A stretch of 64,000 nt of DNA from Ixodes scapularis (GCF_016920785.2 NW_024609837.1:29510786-29574785), one strand, 5' to 3'; numbered from the stretch's first letter, positions 30,891 through 41,597 are shown. The notes: generated from the letters alone by a model not told the origin. Program-made: numbers and translations.

Positions 30891-32189
30891 ATGCCCGTTA
30901 ACCGTACCCCTCCAAGGACACCCCGGCCAAGCGACGTGCTCAGCCCCGGAAGGCTACCCTTCGCCGAAGACGCCGGAGTCCGAAGAAGCCGTCGTACCAG
31001 AGGTCAGTCTCCTGAATTGGGTCTGCTGCCGGACATGCCCAGGCCGAAGAAGACGACGACGGCCAACCAGTCGCAAGCCCCCGACGCTTCTCCCGTCATC
31101 TACATGCCCGTCGCACCATGGACGGCTGCCCCCTTCCACGGTGAACTCTACGAAGACGTCAAAGACTGGATTGACCAGTATGAACGCGTTGCCCGCCACA
31201 ATGAATGGACCGACGAGCAGCGCCTGCACAACGTCTACGTTTCGCTTGAGGGGACCGCCAAGCACTGGTACGAGAAGCATGAGTCCTCTTTGACGTCGTG
31301 GGAGATTTTCAAGACCGATCTCAAAGCTACATTCGTCAACCACCACCGCCGAGAGAGAGCCGAGGACCCACTGCGAACCAGGACCCAGGGCCCCAACGAG
31401 AGCGTCACCGGCTTCCTAGAGGATGTTCTGCGCCTGAGCGCCCGCGCCGACCCTCGGGCTGCAGACGAGAAGAAGCTACGAATCCTCATGCGCGTGGTGA
31501 GAGACAACATCTTCGGAGACCTCGTCCGCAAACCGCCAGCAACCGTCGACGCCTTCGTCACCGAGGCAACCGACATCGAGTTCGCCCTCCAAGCGCACGC
31601 TTCCCACTACCAGCGGCATCCAAGCGTCACTGCAACCGCGTTGCTTAGCGGCGAAAACGCTCCTGGTACGGACATCCGCGAAATTATCCGGGAGGTCGTC
31701 CGGGAGGAACTGCGAAGGTTGCTGCCAACCACCAGCCGTCCGCCAACCCTTTGCATCGCCGAGGCTGTCCGAGAAGAAGTGCATCGGGCGCTCCAACCAG
31801 AGGTTCCCGTCACCACGGTGGCACCGGAGGAACCGACGTTGAGCTACGCCGCCATGGCCCGCCGACCGCCGCAGGCTCTCCGCCAAGCCACGGCGCATCC
31901 CCAAAGGGACGCCCCAACGCCGCAGTACCCCCGACGACAGGAAGATGAGCCGCACGTTCACCCTGACCGACCTGCGCCGAGGAAGACAGACGTCTGGAGG
32001 ACGGCCGACCGACGCCCGCGGGGTTTGCACTGCGGTGAAGCTGACCATATGTACCACCGATGCCCATACCGACGACTCGGGCTGCGCGGATTCCTCCCAA
32101 ACGACCCGCGCCCCCGGTATGGTGAACGCCCTCGAGAGATTGACGATTACCTGCGACGACCTCAGTACCCCGAGCCTGCGTCCCGCTGA
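30891..32189 (+). CDS. G2 Gag, intact reading frame
   Basis: About 432 codons from the first ATG after the primer-binding site (MPVNRTPPRTPRPS). The frame is also open upstream into the LTR, but that part would be untranslated. The retrotransposon Gag core is at roughly residues 80-215 (APFHGELYEDVKDWIDQYER, TAKHWYEKHESSLTSWEIF, ESVTGFLEDVLRL). A Pro/Arg-rich linker follows. Near the C-terminus GLHCGEADHMYHRC is a zinc knuckle that has lost its first Cys. It ends just upstream of the protease frame, so Pol would need a frameshift or a new start. Gag builds the particle and packages RNA. This is the best preserved Gag in the window. Confidence 0.88.
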   Translation: MPVNRTPPRTPRPSDVLSPGRLPFAEDAGVRRSRRTRGQSPELGLLPDMPRPKKTTTANQSQAPDASPVIYMPVAPWTAAPFHGELYEDVKDWIDQYERVARHNEWTDEQRLHNVYVSLEGTAKHWYEKHESSLTSWEIFKTDLKATFVNHHRRERAEDPLRTRTQGPNESVTGFLEDVLRLSARADPRAADEKKLRILMRVVRDNIFGDLVRKPPATVDAFVTEATDIEFALQAHASHYQRHPSVTATALLSGENAPGTDIREIIREVVREELRRLLPTTSRPPTLCIAEAVREEVHRALQPEVPVTTVAPEEPTLSYAAMARRPPQALRQATAHPQRDAPTPQYPRRQEDEPHVHPDRPAPRKTDVWRTADRRPRGLHCGEADHMYHRCPYRRLGLRGFLPNDPRPRYGERPREIDDYLRRPQYPEPASR

Positions 32190-32401
32190 GAGTTCCGGTC
32201 GCCTTCGCCACGACGTCCAGCTTCGCCGATGCACCGACCCCGACGTGAAAGCCTGTCGCCCCTCGCTCCACGCCGGGGAAACTAGGCGCAGCAACCATTG
32301 GAGGTCGAACTGATGAAGACGACCGACGCCAAGATCCTCCACGAACGTCGGAGGGCCCCCACCCGAACGCTACCAAAGACCGAAACGACGCTTCTGCAAC
32401 A

Positions 32402-32898
32402 GTGTTTAACAACTTAAACGTCGTCATCGACGGCCGCGACGCATCAGCACTCGTAGACACCGGAGCAGACTACTCAGTCTTGAGTGGGAGGCTCTCCCGC
32501 CGCTTTCGGAAAGTCACGACGCTGTGGGATGGACTTCAAATACGAACCGCCGGAGGGCACCTCCTCACACCAGTTGGGAGATGCACTGCTCGCGTCGAGA
32601 CGGTGAGACGTGCCCTGTGAAGTTCGTCGTTCTGCAAGACTGTTCGAAGGACGTTATCCTCGGAATGGACTTTCTCTGCGAGTATGGCGCCGCCATCGAC
32701 CTCGCGGCAAATCAGTTGACGCTGCAAAAGCCTGTCTTGCCCCCGGCGGAGACCAACACGACGTCAACCGCTATCCGAGTTATCGCCGACCAAGTGAACC
32801 TACCGCCGCGGTCGAGTGTTTTCGTCACCGTCATAACCGACTCAGCCATGCACGGTGAAGGTCTTCTGAAAGGCAGCGTCCAACTGCTCCTCAAGAAT
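32402..32898 (+). pseudogene. G2 protease, frameshifted, cut by X4
   Basis: 32402-32620 has VVIDGRDASALVDTGADYSV, the retropepsin active site, and runs to TAGGHLLTPVGRCTARV. A small deletion near 32600 relative to G1 shifts the frame. Coding continues to 32898 (CPVKFVVLQDCSKDVILGMD). At 32898 the X4 insertion begins. The remaining linker resumes at 33986 with a GIGVARG-like stretch and reaches a stop near 34055. Confidence 0.85.
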
Positions 32899-33888
32899 GA
32901 AAGACGTTTACAACTCCCTGTAACACCGAATTGGAGCGCAGCTCTTGAGGAGGAGGAGGGAAGGGTACTGAGGGTTACCCGTTCTCGGGGCGGGGGGGGG
33001 GGGGGGGGGGGGGGGTCACGTGACCCCCCCCGAAAAATTTTTCCGCTAGATGAATTTTTTCCGCTAGATTTAGCGGGGAAATTTTTCCGCTAGGTTTAAC
33101 GGGAAAGTTTTTCCGCTAGACTTAGCGGGGAATGTTTTCCGCTAAATCTAGCGGGAAAATTTTTTCGCTAGATTTAGCGGGTTAATTTTTCCGCTAGATT
33201 TAGCGGGGCATTTTTCCCGCTAGATTTAGCGGAGAAATTTTTCCGCTAAATTTAGCGGAGAAATTTTTCTGCTAGATTTAGCGGGGAAATTTTTCCGCTA
33301 GGTTTAGTGGGAAAATTTTTCCGCTAGACAGCGGGGAATTTTTTCCGCTACATCTAGCGGGGAAAATTTCCGCTAGATTTAGCGCGGAATTTTTTCCGCT
33401 AGATTTAGCGGAGAAATTTTTCCGCTAGATTTAGCGGGAAAATTTTTCCGCTACAGTTAGCAGGAATTTTTTTCCGCTAAATCTAGCGAGGAAAATTTTC
33501 CGCTACATTTAGCGGGGAAATTTTTCCGCCAGATTTAGCGGGGAAATTTTTCCGCTAGATTTAGCGGGGAATATTTTCCGCTAGGTTTAGCGGGGAAATG
33601 TTTCCGCTAGATTTAGCGGGGAATTTTTCCCGCTAGATTTAGCGGAGAAATTTTTCCGCTAGATTTAGCGGGGAAATTTTTCCGCTACATTTGGCGGAGA
33701 ATTTTTCCCGCTAGATTTAGCGGGGAAATTTTTCCGCTAGATTTAGCGGGAAATTTTTTCCGCTAAATCTAGCGGGGAAAATGTTTACGCTAGATTTAGC
33801 GGAGAAATTTTTCCGCTAAATCTAGCGGGGAAATTTTGCCGCTAGATTTAGCGGGGAAATTTACCCATAATGCACTGCGCGGTTACGC

Positions 33889-33943
<55 letters not shown>

Positions 33944-33985
33944 GCTCAAGCCGGAAACGGGCCCCTAAGAGCTGCGCTCTAAAAA
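32899..33985 (+). mobile_element. Element X4, inserted in G2 protease-RT linker
   Basis: Left end GAAAGACGTTTACAACTCCC, TTGGAGCGCAGCTCTTGAGG and GAGGAGGAGG as in X1 and X3. Then a poly-G run, then about 33030-33860 of roughly 35 tandem units of 22-26 bases, type CCGCTAGATTTAGCGGGGAA. Then (GGCGAC)n at 33885-33940 and the X right end AAGAGCTGCGCTCTAAAAA. G1 shows the uninterrupted protein at this place, so the insertion limits are well fixed. Its array is unlike that of X1 and X3 although the ends match. Confidence 0.88.
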
Positions 33986-34254
33986 GGAATTGGTGTCGCA
34001 CGAGGCGTAACGGATATCCAAGAAGGACGTACAACTGTTCTTGTGACCAACTTTTGAGAGGAGCCGCAGAACCTAACGAAGGGTACCACCGTAAGCCACG
34101 TCGAGGAGCTTCAGGCGCCAGCCGTGGTCACCGCAATCTCCGAGGAAACCTCGTCGCCACAGCAGAAGAGGACGACACCGCCGGCACTCGACATCAACCC
34201 CGAGCTCCCAGCTCCGAAGTGCCGGCAACTGGTTGATCTCCTCGCCGAATACAG

Positions 34255-36912
34255 TGACTGTTTTGCCACGACATCGGAAGTTCGCCAAACACCAATGGCG
34301 ATCGCATTATTACCGACGACGACGCACTCCCTGTTCACCAGTCGCCGTATCGAGTCTCCTTAAAGGAAAGAAAAGTGATTCAAGATCAAGCCCAGGAGAA
34401 TCTCGACGACGACATCATTCAACCCTCACGAAGTCCATGGGCGTCCCCGGTCGTACTTTTAAAGAAGGACGGAACCCTGCGGTTCTGCGTGGACTATCGT
34501 CGACTGAACGCTGTGACGAAGAAGGACGTTTGTCCGCTCCCCCGCATCGATACGTTAGACCGATTGCGCCACTCCCGATATTTTTCGTCGATGGACCTGA
34601 AGAGTGGTTACTGGCAGATTGAAGTCGACGAACGTGACCTGGATAAAACTGCCCTCGTCACTTCCGACGGACTGTACGAACTCAAAGTGATGCCGTTTGG
34701 ACCTTGTACAGCACCAGCCACCTTCCAGCGCGTCATGGACACCGTGCTGGCAGGTCTGAAATGACAGAGCTGCCTCGTCTACCTGGACGATGTCGTGGTA
34801 TTCTCACGAGATTTCGACGAACACCTCAGACGACTTCGAGCCGTGCTTCAAGCCAAGACCGCCGGCATGTCACTCAAGCCAACAAAGTGTCGGTTCGCCT
34901 ATAGGGAACTAAAGATTTTTGGCAACGTCGTGAACAACGAAGGTGTTCTACCTGACCCCGAGAAGACCCGCGCCGTAGCTGCATTTACGCCGCCGGCTGA
35001 CACGAAGGCCGTGAGAAGATTTCTTGGACTCTGTGCCTACTACAGGCGCTTTGTTCGAGACTTCGCCAAGCTGTCCGCACTGCTGACGAAACTCACGAAG
35101 GACGCCGTAAAGTTCGAGTGGACAGGGGAACACAAGAGGTCATTCGACGAGCTCAAACGAAGACTCCAGACGCCCCCGATTCTTGACCATTTTAACCAGT
35201 TTGCTGAAACGGAGATCCACATCGACGCTAGTAACACCGGACTGGGCGCGGTACTAGTCCAAATGCAGGACGGTGCAGAGCGAGTCATCGCATACGCTAG
35301 TGGGACTATGTCTAACGCGGAGAGGAACTATTCAACTGCTGAAAAGGAGTGCCTCGCTGTCGTCTGGGCAATAACAAAGTTTCGCCCATATTTTTATGTA
35401 AGTCCTTTTCGCGTGGTCACAGACCACCACTCGCTCTGCTGGCTGGCCAAACTGAGGGACCTTTCCGGACGCCTCGCCCGGTGGAGCCTACGACTGCAGG
35501 AGTTCGACATGACCGTGGTGTTCAAGTCCGGCCGGAAGCACGATGACGCCGACTGCCTGTCAAGGGCCCAAGTCGAGGCCGCTCCTGCCTGCACCAAAGA
35601 GGATGACGATGAGTGTTTCCTCGGCGCTCTTGATGTCAGCGACAAGGCAGCACTCCAACGAGACGACCCTGAGCTGCGAGCGCTCATCGAGCACCTAGAG
35701 GGACAAAGAAGCTCCGTTCCCCGCAGTTTTGTACGAACACTGCCAACCTTCTCTCTCCGACAAGGTGTGCTCTACAAGGAGAACTTCAGCGACAACAACA
35801 CGGCGTGGCTGTTGGTGGTCCTTTCCAGTCTTCGAAAATAAATTTTTCAAGCCTGCCACGATGACCCAACGGCGGGACACCTTGGCTACAGCAGAACTCT
35901 TGCCAGGATACGCGAAAAATACTACTGGCCCAAGCTCGAAAAGACAGTGCACCACTACACCCGATCTTGCCACGAGTGTCAACGACGGAAAAAAAAAAAA
36001 ACACCAATGAGACCGGCAGGACTTCTCCAGCCTATTGCGCCGCCATCTGCCCCGTACCAGCAAATCGGAATGGACTTACTTGGGCCATTCCCTCCATCGA
36101 CGCAAGGAAAACGATGGATAATCGTCGCAACCGATTATCTCTCACGGTACGCCGAGACAAAAGCCCTTCCATCAGGAACGGCTGTTGAAGTCGCCAAGTT
36201 TTTCATCGAGTCCATTGTCCTCCGGCACGGCCCCCTCGAAGTCTCGGTCTCAGACCGTGGATGCTCGTTCATGGCCTAGCTGACACAGGAAGTCCTTCGT
36301 CTCAGCCACACCAGCCATCGTCGCACCAAGGCGTACCACCCGCAGACCAACGGGCTGACGGAAAGACTCAACAAGACCATCGCCGACATGATCTCCATGT
36401 ACGTCGACGTGGAGCACAAGATATGGGACGAGGTGTTGCCGTACGTCACATTTGCCTACAACACTTCCGTGCAAGAGACCACCGGGGTTACTCCCTTTCG
36501 AATAATTCATGGTCGCAAAGTAACGTCAATTCTAGACGCAATGTTACCCCACGAACCGGCTGTTGACGGAAGCGACAATGGCCAGTTGGTTACCCAACGG
36601 GCAGAAGAAGTCCGTCAGCTCTCCAGACTCCGGATTATAGCCCGACAACGCGTCGACACTGGCCGCTACAACCTTCGTCGTCGGGACGTCCACTTCCAGC
36701 CCGGAGACAGGGTGTGGATGTGGACACCGATTCGCCGGCGCAGTCTCAGCGAGAAACTACTGAAGCGCTACTTTGGACCCTACAAAGTGCTTCGTCGACT
36801 CGGGGATCTGAACTACAAGGTGATGCCCGACGGAACACGAACTTCATCACGCCGCCCTCCACGACCAGAAGTCGTCCACGTCGTGCGCATGAAGCCGTAC
36901 CACGCTCGATAG
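34255..36912 (+). pseudogene. G2 Pol: RT, RNase H and integrase with three nonsense codons
   Basis: One continuous frame covers RT (SPWASPVVLLKKDGTLRFCV, FSSMDLKSGYWQI, active site YLDD at 34780-34791), RNase H (EIHIDASNTGLGAVL, KECLAVVWAI, VVTDHHSLCWL) and integrase (HHCC ending SCHECQRRK; Asp in GMDLLG and VSDRG; Glu kept in NGLTERLNK; GDRVWMWTPIRRR). Interruptions are TGA at 34762-34764 (Trp in G1), TAA near 35839-35841 (Glu in G1) and TAG at 36277-36279 (Gln in G1). All catalytic residues I can check are present. It ends with TAG at 36910-36912. Only point nonsense changes disable it, so it is younger than G1. Confidence 0.9.
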
Positions 36913-37018
36913 GACTGTCGACCTTCTGTGTTCCAAATGCCTCTTTACAGTTATTTCTGTTTGATTTGTTTTGTTCTGTGCTACATCGGGGCGATGCACT
37001 TTCTAAAGGGGGGAGTAA

Positions 37019-37438
37019 TGCCGCGCGCGCAGCTGGCCAAGTAGGCAGCGCGCGCGTGGCCTAACGGTTATCGCGTCTGCCTCCGACGCGAGAGGGCCAG
37101 GGTTCGATTGCTGGCCGCGGCTACACATTTTTGTTGACACTGTAATGTGATGTTCTAGTGAATTCGAGAACCGTCTTGCTGATTCGAGGTTGGAATGTTC
37201 TACGTGCCGAACCTTCTACGCAGAATGCTCCACCAGCCCACGCGTGTACAAAAGCTGCTTCGCGTGGCAAGCCGAGTCAGTCTCGCCCCAACTTTCGACT
37301 CTGCTGTTACGCCGATTTCGACGCCCGCGACGCTCTGGTATTATCTTTTGTACCCTTTCATTTTTGGCACAAGTTCGCCACATTGAACGTTTATTTCTTC
37401 CTGTTTATTTATTGTTCTTTTGGACACCACCCCGGACA
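37019..37438 (+). repeat. G2 3' LTR
   Basis: 420-base partner of 30441-30860, preceded by the polypurine tract (37004-37017) and followed by the ATAT duplication at 37439-37442. Confidence 0.93.
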
Positions 37439-37668
37439 ATATGACGGAGCACAACGCAAATGCACCCCTTTCCTCAACGTCGCGAAGCGTGCGTTAACTG
37501 CTGGCGAGCAGAACACCGCAGAGACGTATGTCGATATCCAGCGGTCAACAGGTGTGTGGCATGCGGACTCAAAAATTCCAAACAGAACCATCCCTGCATC
37601 CCAACATGCATCGTCTGCAACGGTGATCGCCTGCAACGGTTGGAAGCTACACCGCCCAGACAATAAAA
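37439..37668 (+). pseudogene. LINE ORF1, right part: zinc knuckles
   Basis: This continues the ORF1 cut by G2. After DGAQRKCTPF a one-base shift leads to the Cys-rich knuckles CVNCWRAEHRRDVC, CVACGLKN and CIPTCIVCNG, then a stop at 37666. The knuckle spacing matches tick LINE ORF1 proteins. Together with 29680-30440 it makes one broken ORF1. Confidence 0.82.
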
Positions 37669-38019
37669 AAAACCTTATCGCTTACCGCTTTACCGTTTCT
37701 TACACCTGTCTGAGCGGTGTAACCTCCAACAATCCGACTGTCCCCTCTGCAGGGGGTGTGCCTTTATATAGGCGTGGCCCTCTGGCGGCGTATCTCCTTC
37801 GTCCCTACAGTTTAAGCGAGCTGGAGGCGAGAGGGATCGTCGGCAGGGTTTGCGGCTGTTCGGGGAAGGCCGCCCAGCTGTGTTTTAATGAAAAAAAGAA
37901 AAGAAAGGTACAGGTGCATGCCTCAAGAAGAGAAAAGGTTCTTCCGTGGTTGGGTAGTGCCAGCTGTACACTAATAAACACAGCAAAATTAGAACCGCTG
38001 GACTATCAACTATTAAAGC
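37669..38019. other. Possible promoter region, unassigned
   Basis: TTTATATAGG at 37762-37771 followed ~40 bases later by CCCTACAGT resembles a Pol II core promoter. It may belong to the PLE remnants that follow. No gene frame is recognised. Confidence 0.35.
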
Positions 38020-38160
38020 CTTTTTTAGGAGACACCAGCTGAACAAACAAACCGTACAAATGAGAGAAGAATGTGAGAGACGCATTTAACTGCTGGACTG
38101 CCAACTGCGTTTAATGAAACACCTCATTTTGTTCGACAGCGTAAGATCATTCAAAACACA
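38020..38160 (+). pseudogene. Penelope-like element, N-terminal fragment (plus)
   Basis: A short coding remnant with the charged helix RRHQLNKQTVQMREE and LMKHLILFDSVRSFKT. The same segment occurs on minus at 38461-38640, so the two PLE copies face each other. Confidence 0.55.
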
Positions 38161-38220
38161 ACTTGCTTTATTTTTTATTTTTTTTCCTCATTTTTAAACT
38201 AGGGCATTCTTCTCGTTTGT

Positions 38221-38445
38221 CTACTTGTGGGCAGCACTTCCACGTCGCAGGAACATACTCTCTTCTCCGGTTAAGGTCACAGATGGGAAACTAACACATA
38301 TGACGCCTTTCTCTTCTATGGTTAAAGCTTCCAAAACCTCACTTGCAAACCGGTTTCGATGATGCCCTATGATAGTAACTTTTTCTAAGTTTGCCTTGCA
38401 TTTGCAGTCACGGCTATGTAGGCCTATGTGACCTGCTGCCATCAA
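38221..38445 (-). pseudogene. PLE GIY-YIG C-terminal fragment
   Basis: Minus-strand frame with GHIGLHSRDCKCKANLEKV and HRNRFASEVLEALTIEEKG. This is the end of the GIY-YIG endonuclease region of Penelope-like elements; the N-terminal GIY part is missing. Confidence 0.6.
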
Positions 38446-38460
38446 GTTCTTTAAACTATT

Positions 38461-38640
38461 GGCATGTTTTGAATGATCTTAGCCTGTCGATGTAGATGAA
38501 GTGTTTCATTAAACACAGTTGGTAGTTTAGCGGTTGAATGCGTCTCTGAAGTTCTCCTCTCATTAGTAGGGTTAGTTTTTTCAGCTGGTGTCTCCTAAAT
38601 ATGTTTTACCAACGTGCTCAACTCTTTCCCGTAGTTATTA
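38461..38640 (-). pseudogene. PLE N-terminal fragment (minus)
   Basis: The inverse of 38020-38160, carrying FRRHQLKKLTLLMRGE and CLMKHFIYIDRLRSFKT. It lies in the same orientation as the GIY-YIG pieces at 38221-38445 and 38878-39246. Confidence 0.55.
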
Positions 38641-38877
38641 AAGCCTTCTTCTTCCTTCACTAATCTCAGTATTTAAAATCTGGATTGAAGCCCTGTTCTT
38701 CCTATTTATAAATTGAATTTAAAACTTCTTCCTCTTCTATACCTATTTACAAACGTGGAAGTGCTTCGTGTCCTTCAAAACCCCCACAGGAAGAGTTTTT
38801 CTTGCTTGTGTACCGCCAGGGAAGGCGCACTGACACGTTCATCTTCTTTTTCAATGACGGTCAACGCCTCAACGATT

Positions 38878-39246
38878 TCACACGCAAGTTTTTTTTTTCC
38901 TAGAACCTTGATGTTTTTTGTTTTTTTTTAAACTTGCAGTGCACCGGCATTTTCGATAATGTACTGGTAGATGTCCCCCTGCTGATATGTTTCTTAACGA
39001 AGCAGCATGTTCCCTTGTCCGGTCGTTGATGCCACAACCGGTCTGGCCTCTGTAGCAGCGACCGCACAATAATGGGATGCTATATATGACTCCTTTTTCA
39101 CACGATGCATACTTTGTCCTGTGAGCAGTGTCACAAATTTCTCGTTTGAATTCTCCCTCCTGGGTTACCCTGCGACATATAGAATATGCCTTATTCGGCG
39201 CAGAGCAAGCCGCTTGGACGCCTTGCCGTCTAGCAATCTTCTTCAA
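38878..39246 (-). pseudogene. PLE GIY-YIG endonuclease domain
   Basis: The 122-codon frame begins KKIARRQGVQAACSAPNKAY, the PLE linker. It continues to IYSIPLLCGRCYRGQTG, the GIY-YIG core, followed by INDRTREHAAS and GHLPVHYRKC. It forms the C-terminal half of the PLE whose RT lies at 40654-41319. The two halves are parted by the C-element at 39267-40644. GIY-YIG cuts DNA for PLE insertion. Confidence 0.78.
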
Positions 39247-39266
39247 TCCCTTACAAAAATCTGTGA

Positions 39267-40644
39267 TGTTTTCTGTTGAAAGGCTGTTGAAAAAGTCACC
39301 AGAGGATATAAAATATTAATAGTTTGTCATTTGACTTTCTCTAGCTTTTCTGTTGACTTTCATTTGAATATTGGCCCACTTTGTAATAAGAAAGTCACTT
39401 TTTGCCGCCTCCAAGATCCTTTTTCTGCAGCTTTTCAGCTATAAAGCTGCAGCCATTTAAAAAGAAAAAATCTGTACAGCTTAGCTATTCATTCAACCAA
39501 GTTTTAGAAGCATACTTGCTTTCCATTCTCCTCCAAATTGACTGCAGCAAAATACCGTTAAAAAAACGCGATTTTATTTAAAAACTTTTTTAGTAAATGG
39601 TATGGCTGTGGTATTTGAAGGCACTACAACATATATTCCACAACCACGCATTACAAACGAACACAAACACAAGTACCATAAATCATTGAACACCTGAATC
39701 ACGCCCCGTTGACTGCACCAGAGCCTATATAGCCTACATGTTGAAGGTAATCATTTGGTCGGTGACCACCTCAGCACTTATTAAGGTTCCAAGTGTTATT
39801 CTTCAAAAGTTTGTCCAAGGGAAAAGAGTGTTTCGAAGTTTGTGGACGATATCTCCTGCTAAAAAGCATTGCTACAACTAATATTAATTCGGCGCAGTCG
39901 CTAAAACAACATTCATAAAAACGGCTTCTAGGAGAAATATTATCATTTTCCTGCATAGCATCACTGCGGACCCAGTGAGTCAAGGCAGTTCCTCTACTTT
40001 CAAATAGTTATTTTGCTTTTCTTTACAAGTTGACCATATAATATGGTCATGAAAGTCACTATAGTCACTTACAAAGTCAGAGCGACAGGGCATGCCTTTC
40101 GAAAGCCTGGCCTCCGGCACGCGCCCCATGCCTTCCGTCGTGCTATGACTGCACGCGCGCGCGTGAGGTGCTCGAACGCCTAAGCGTTGTCAAGGGTAGG
40201 AGGCTGGCGCTGGAGGCGGGTCAACTGAAGCTGCTCCCCGTGCTCACCATGTCAGAGACTACTGAGAAACTTAGCGACTTTTGACATCTGGTCGATGTGT
40301 ACAATCTTCAATAAAAATTCAACGGAAAGTCAGTAACTCTTTTATTGACACTAGGTATACAGAGAGTCAACTGAAAATTTTAACACGAAGTTAACAGAAC
40401 GTCTGCAGCCATTCCGAGTTCTGTCAACAAAACGTCAGCAGAAAAAATCAACATAAAGTTAATATAAAATTAAAAGCTTTTCTTATGGCTCAGGCTGCAG
40501 GAAATCACCAGAACAGTTTCAACGCAAAGTCAACAAACTTTCTTTTGACCATGTCAACAGAAAGTCAAAGTCAAAAGAAAGTAATCAGGGTCAGCAAGAA
40601 GTCAACACGTTTTCAATAAAAAGTCAGAAATAATTTTTGTAGGG
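39267..40644 (-). mobile_element. C-element copy 2, inserted in a PLE, 9 bp target duplication
   Basis: AATCTGTGA occurs at 39258-39266 and 40645-40653, at the break between PLE RT/linker and GIY-YIG, where PLE protein is otherwise continuous. The core (39600-40025) is the inverse of 7115-7775 in copy 1. The outer arms are degenerate fields of GTCAACAGAAAGTCAA-like motifs (39280-39400 and 40270-40630), different in sequence from the TTTGAAATAC fields of copy 1. Long arm, core and short arm have the same order and orientation as in copy 1. The core frames (for example RPQTSKHSFPLDKL) are partly conserved with copy 1 but not recognised. Confidence 0.6.
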
Positions 40645-40653
40645 AATCTGTGA

Positions 40654-41319
40654 GGGATGCCGTGGATATACAGCGCAATCACTATAGGCTTTCCTGTATT
40701 TTTTTTTTTTGTTTGGCCATTTTCTCTAGGGTTTTGCTTGATTTTGTTGCTGATCTTTTCACACGACGCTATCAATACTGCATTTGGGTAACCAGTAGCC
40801 TGTAGCCTTGACATTTTTGTTTGAAAGCTTCGCCCAACTTATCTCTGCAGGACTTTTTAAGGGCAGATGTAAGTGCTGTAGCGGGTACACCTCGTTTCAC
40901 ATTTTTTTTGATGTCCAGAGTCAAAAGGAAGGAATCCTTTACAGGACCTAGTTTGGTACCTAGCTTGCGTAGGGCTGAGGAAGCCTCGACTGGCGTCGTT
41001 AGATTGCCTTTTGCTTCCTCAGCTTAGGTGCAAAGTCTGAATAAACATATTATTACCTCTAGCACACGAGACAAACCGTAAACCTTAGGTCCAAATCCAA
41101 GAATCTTATAGACCTGTCCACAGGAAGTTCGTAGGTGAACGTGAGACCAAAGCAGCTCTGTTTGAAACATCTCATAACAATTGCACGGCACCCGTTGGTT
41201 TTTTTATCCACATCCGTATTGGATAAAGTCAAGAAATTGTCGACATACTTGAAGATCGCCTCGATCCCGGGATCCTTGACAATCTCTTGAATTTCCCTTT
41301 GCCGCGAGAAACTCATCAC
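40654..41319 (-). pseudogene. PLE reverse transcriptase (C-terminal) and linker
   Basis: 41319-41059 has IFKYVDNFLTL, where the RT active site is YVDN instead of YVDD, then LTFTYELPVDRSIRFLDLDL. Broken frames downstream give KNVKRGVPATALTSALKKSC. 40814-40654 ends the thumb/linker with KPIVIALYIHGIPHRF. It is 5'-truncated at 41319, where an unrelated RNase H-like fragment abuts it. Confidence 0.78.
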
Positions 41320-41597
41320 AGAGAACTCAGCTCCAACCAGTAGTTCTTGCGTGGCCTCGGGTCACTGCGTTCACGAGAGCGGTGTTGTCGCAATAGACGA
41401 GAGTTCTTGGTGGGGTGAACAGCCTTGTGGAGAGCAAGGCCCACAACTCTCGTTTGTAGATGGTGGGAGAGTCTTGGGTGAGAACTGCAGCGTTGCCGGT
41501 CGGGAGACATATGCCCTGGCTGGAAAGCTGGCGTCCGCGTAGGGGGTGGTCTGGGTCGGGACGATGTTCCACGGAACGCGTGTGGGCAGTCACTCAT
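41316..41597 (-). pseudogene. Retroelement RNase H-like fragment
   Basis: Minus-strand frame with IYKRELWALLSTRLFTPP and LVYCDNTALVNAVTRG followed by ARTTG. The Y-C-D-N-T-A motif and its surroundings resemble the RNase H/connection part of DIRS-like or other retroelements. The class is not certain. It is a short isolated fragment between repeat B' and the PLE. Confidence 0.45.

Larger units (their letters stand above)
30441..37438 (+). mobile_element. G2: Ty3/gypsy-type LTR retrotransposon with X4 inserted
   Basis: A full-length element in the G1 family. The 420 base LTRs are at 30441-30860 and 37019-37438. The primer-binding site is at 30864-30881. The polypurine tract AAAGGGGGGAGTAA precedes the 3' LTR. 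The target duplication ATAT is at 30437-30440 and 37439-37442. Order: gag, protease, RT, RNase H, integrase. A 1087 base X element sits inside the protease-RT linker. The pol frame downstream of X4 is continuous except for three nonsense codons. The LTRs differ at about two dozen positions by eye. Confidence 0.93.

Noticed and set aside
30666..32189. A 507-codon Gag starting in the LTR
   Set aside because: The first 75 codons lie in the LTR and across the primer-binding site. The ATG at 30891 fits the element layout.
31476..32460. Long minus-strand frames over G2 gag
   Set aside because: Antisense shadows of gag caused by GC-rich codon use.
33030..33860. CRISPR array at the regular CCGCTAGATTTAGCGG repeats
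   Set aside because: There are no unique spacers; units are contiguous tandem copies in a eukaryotic genome.
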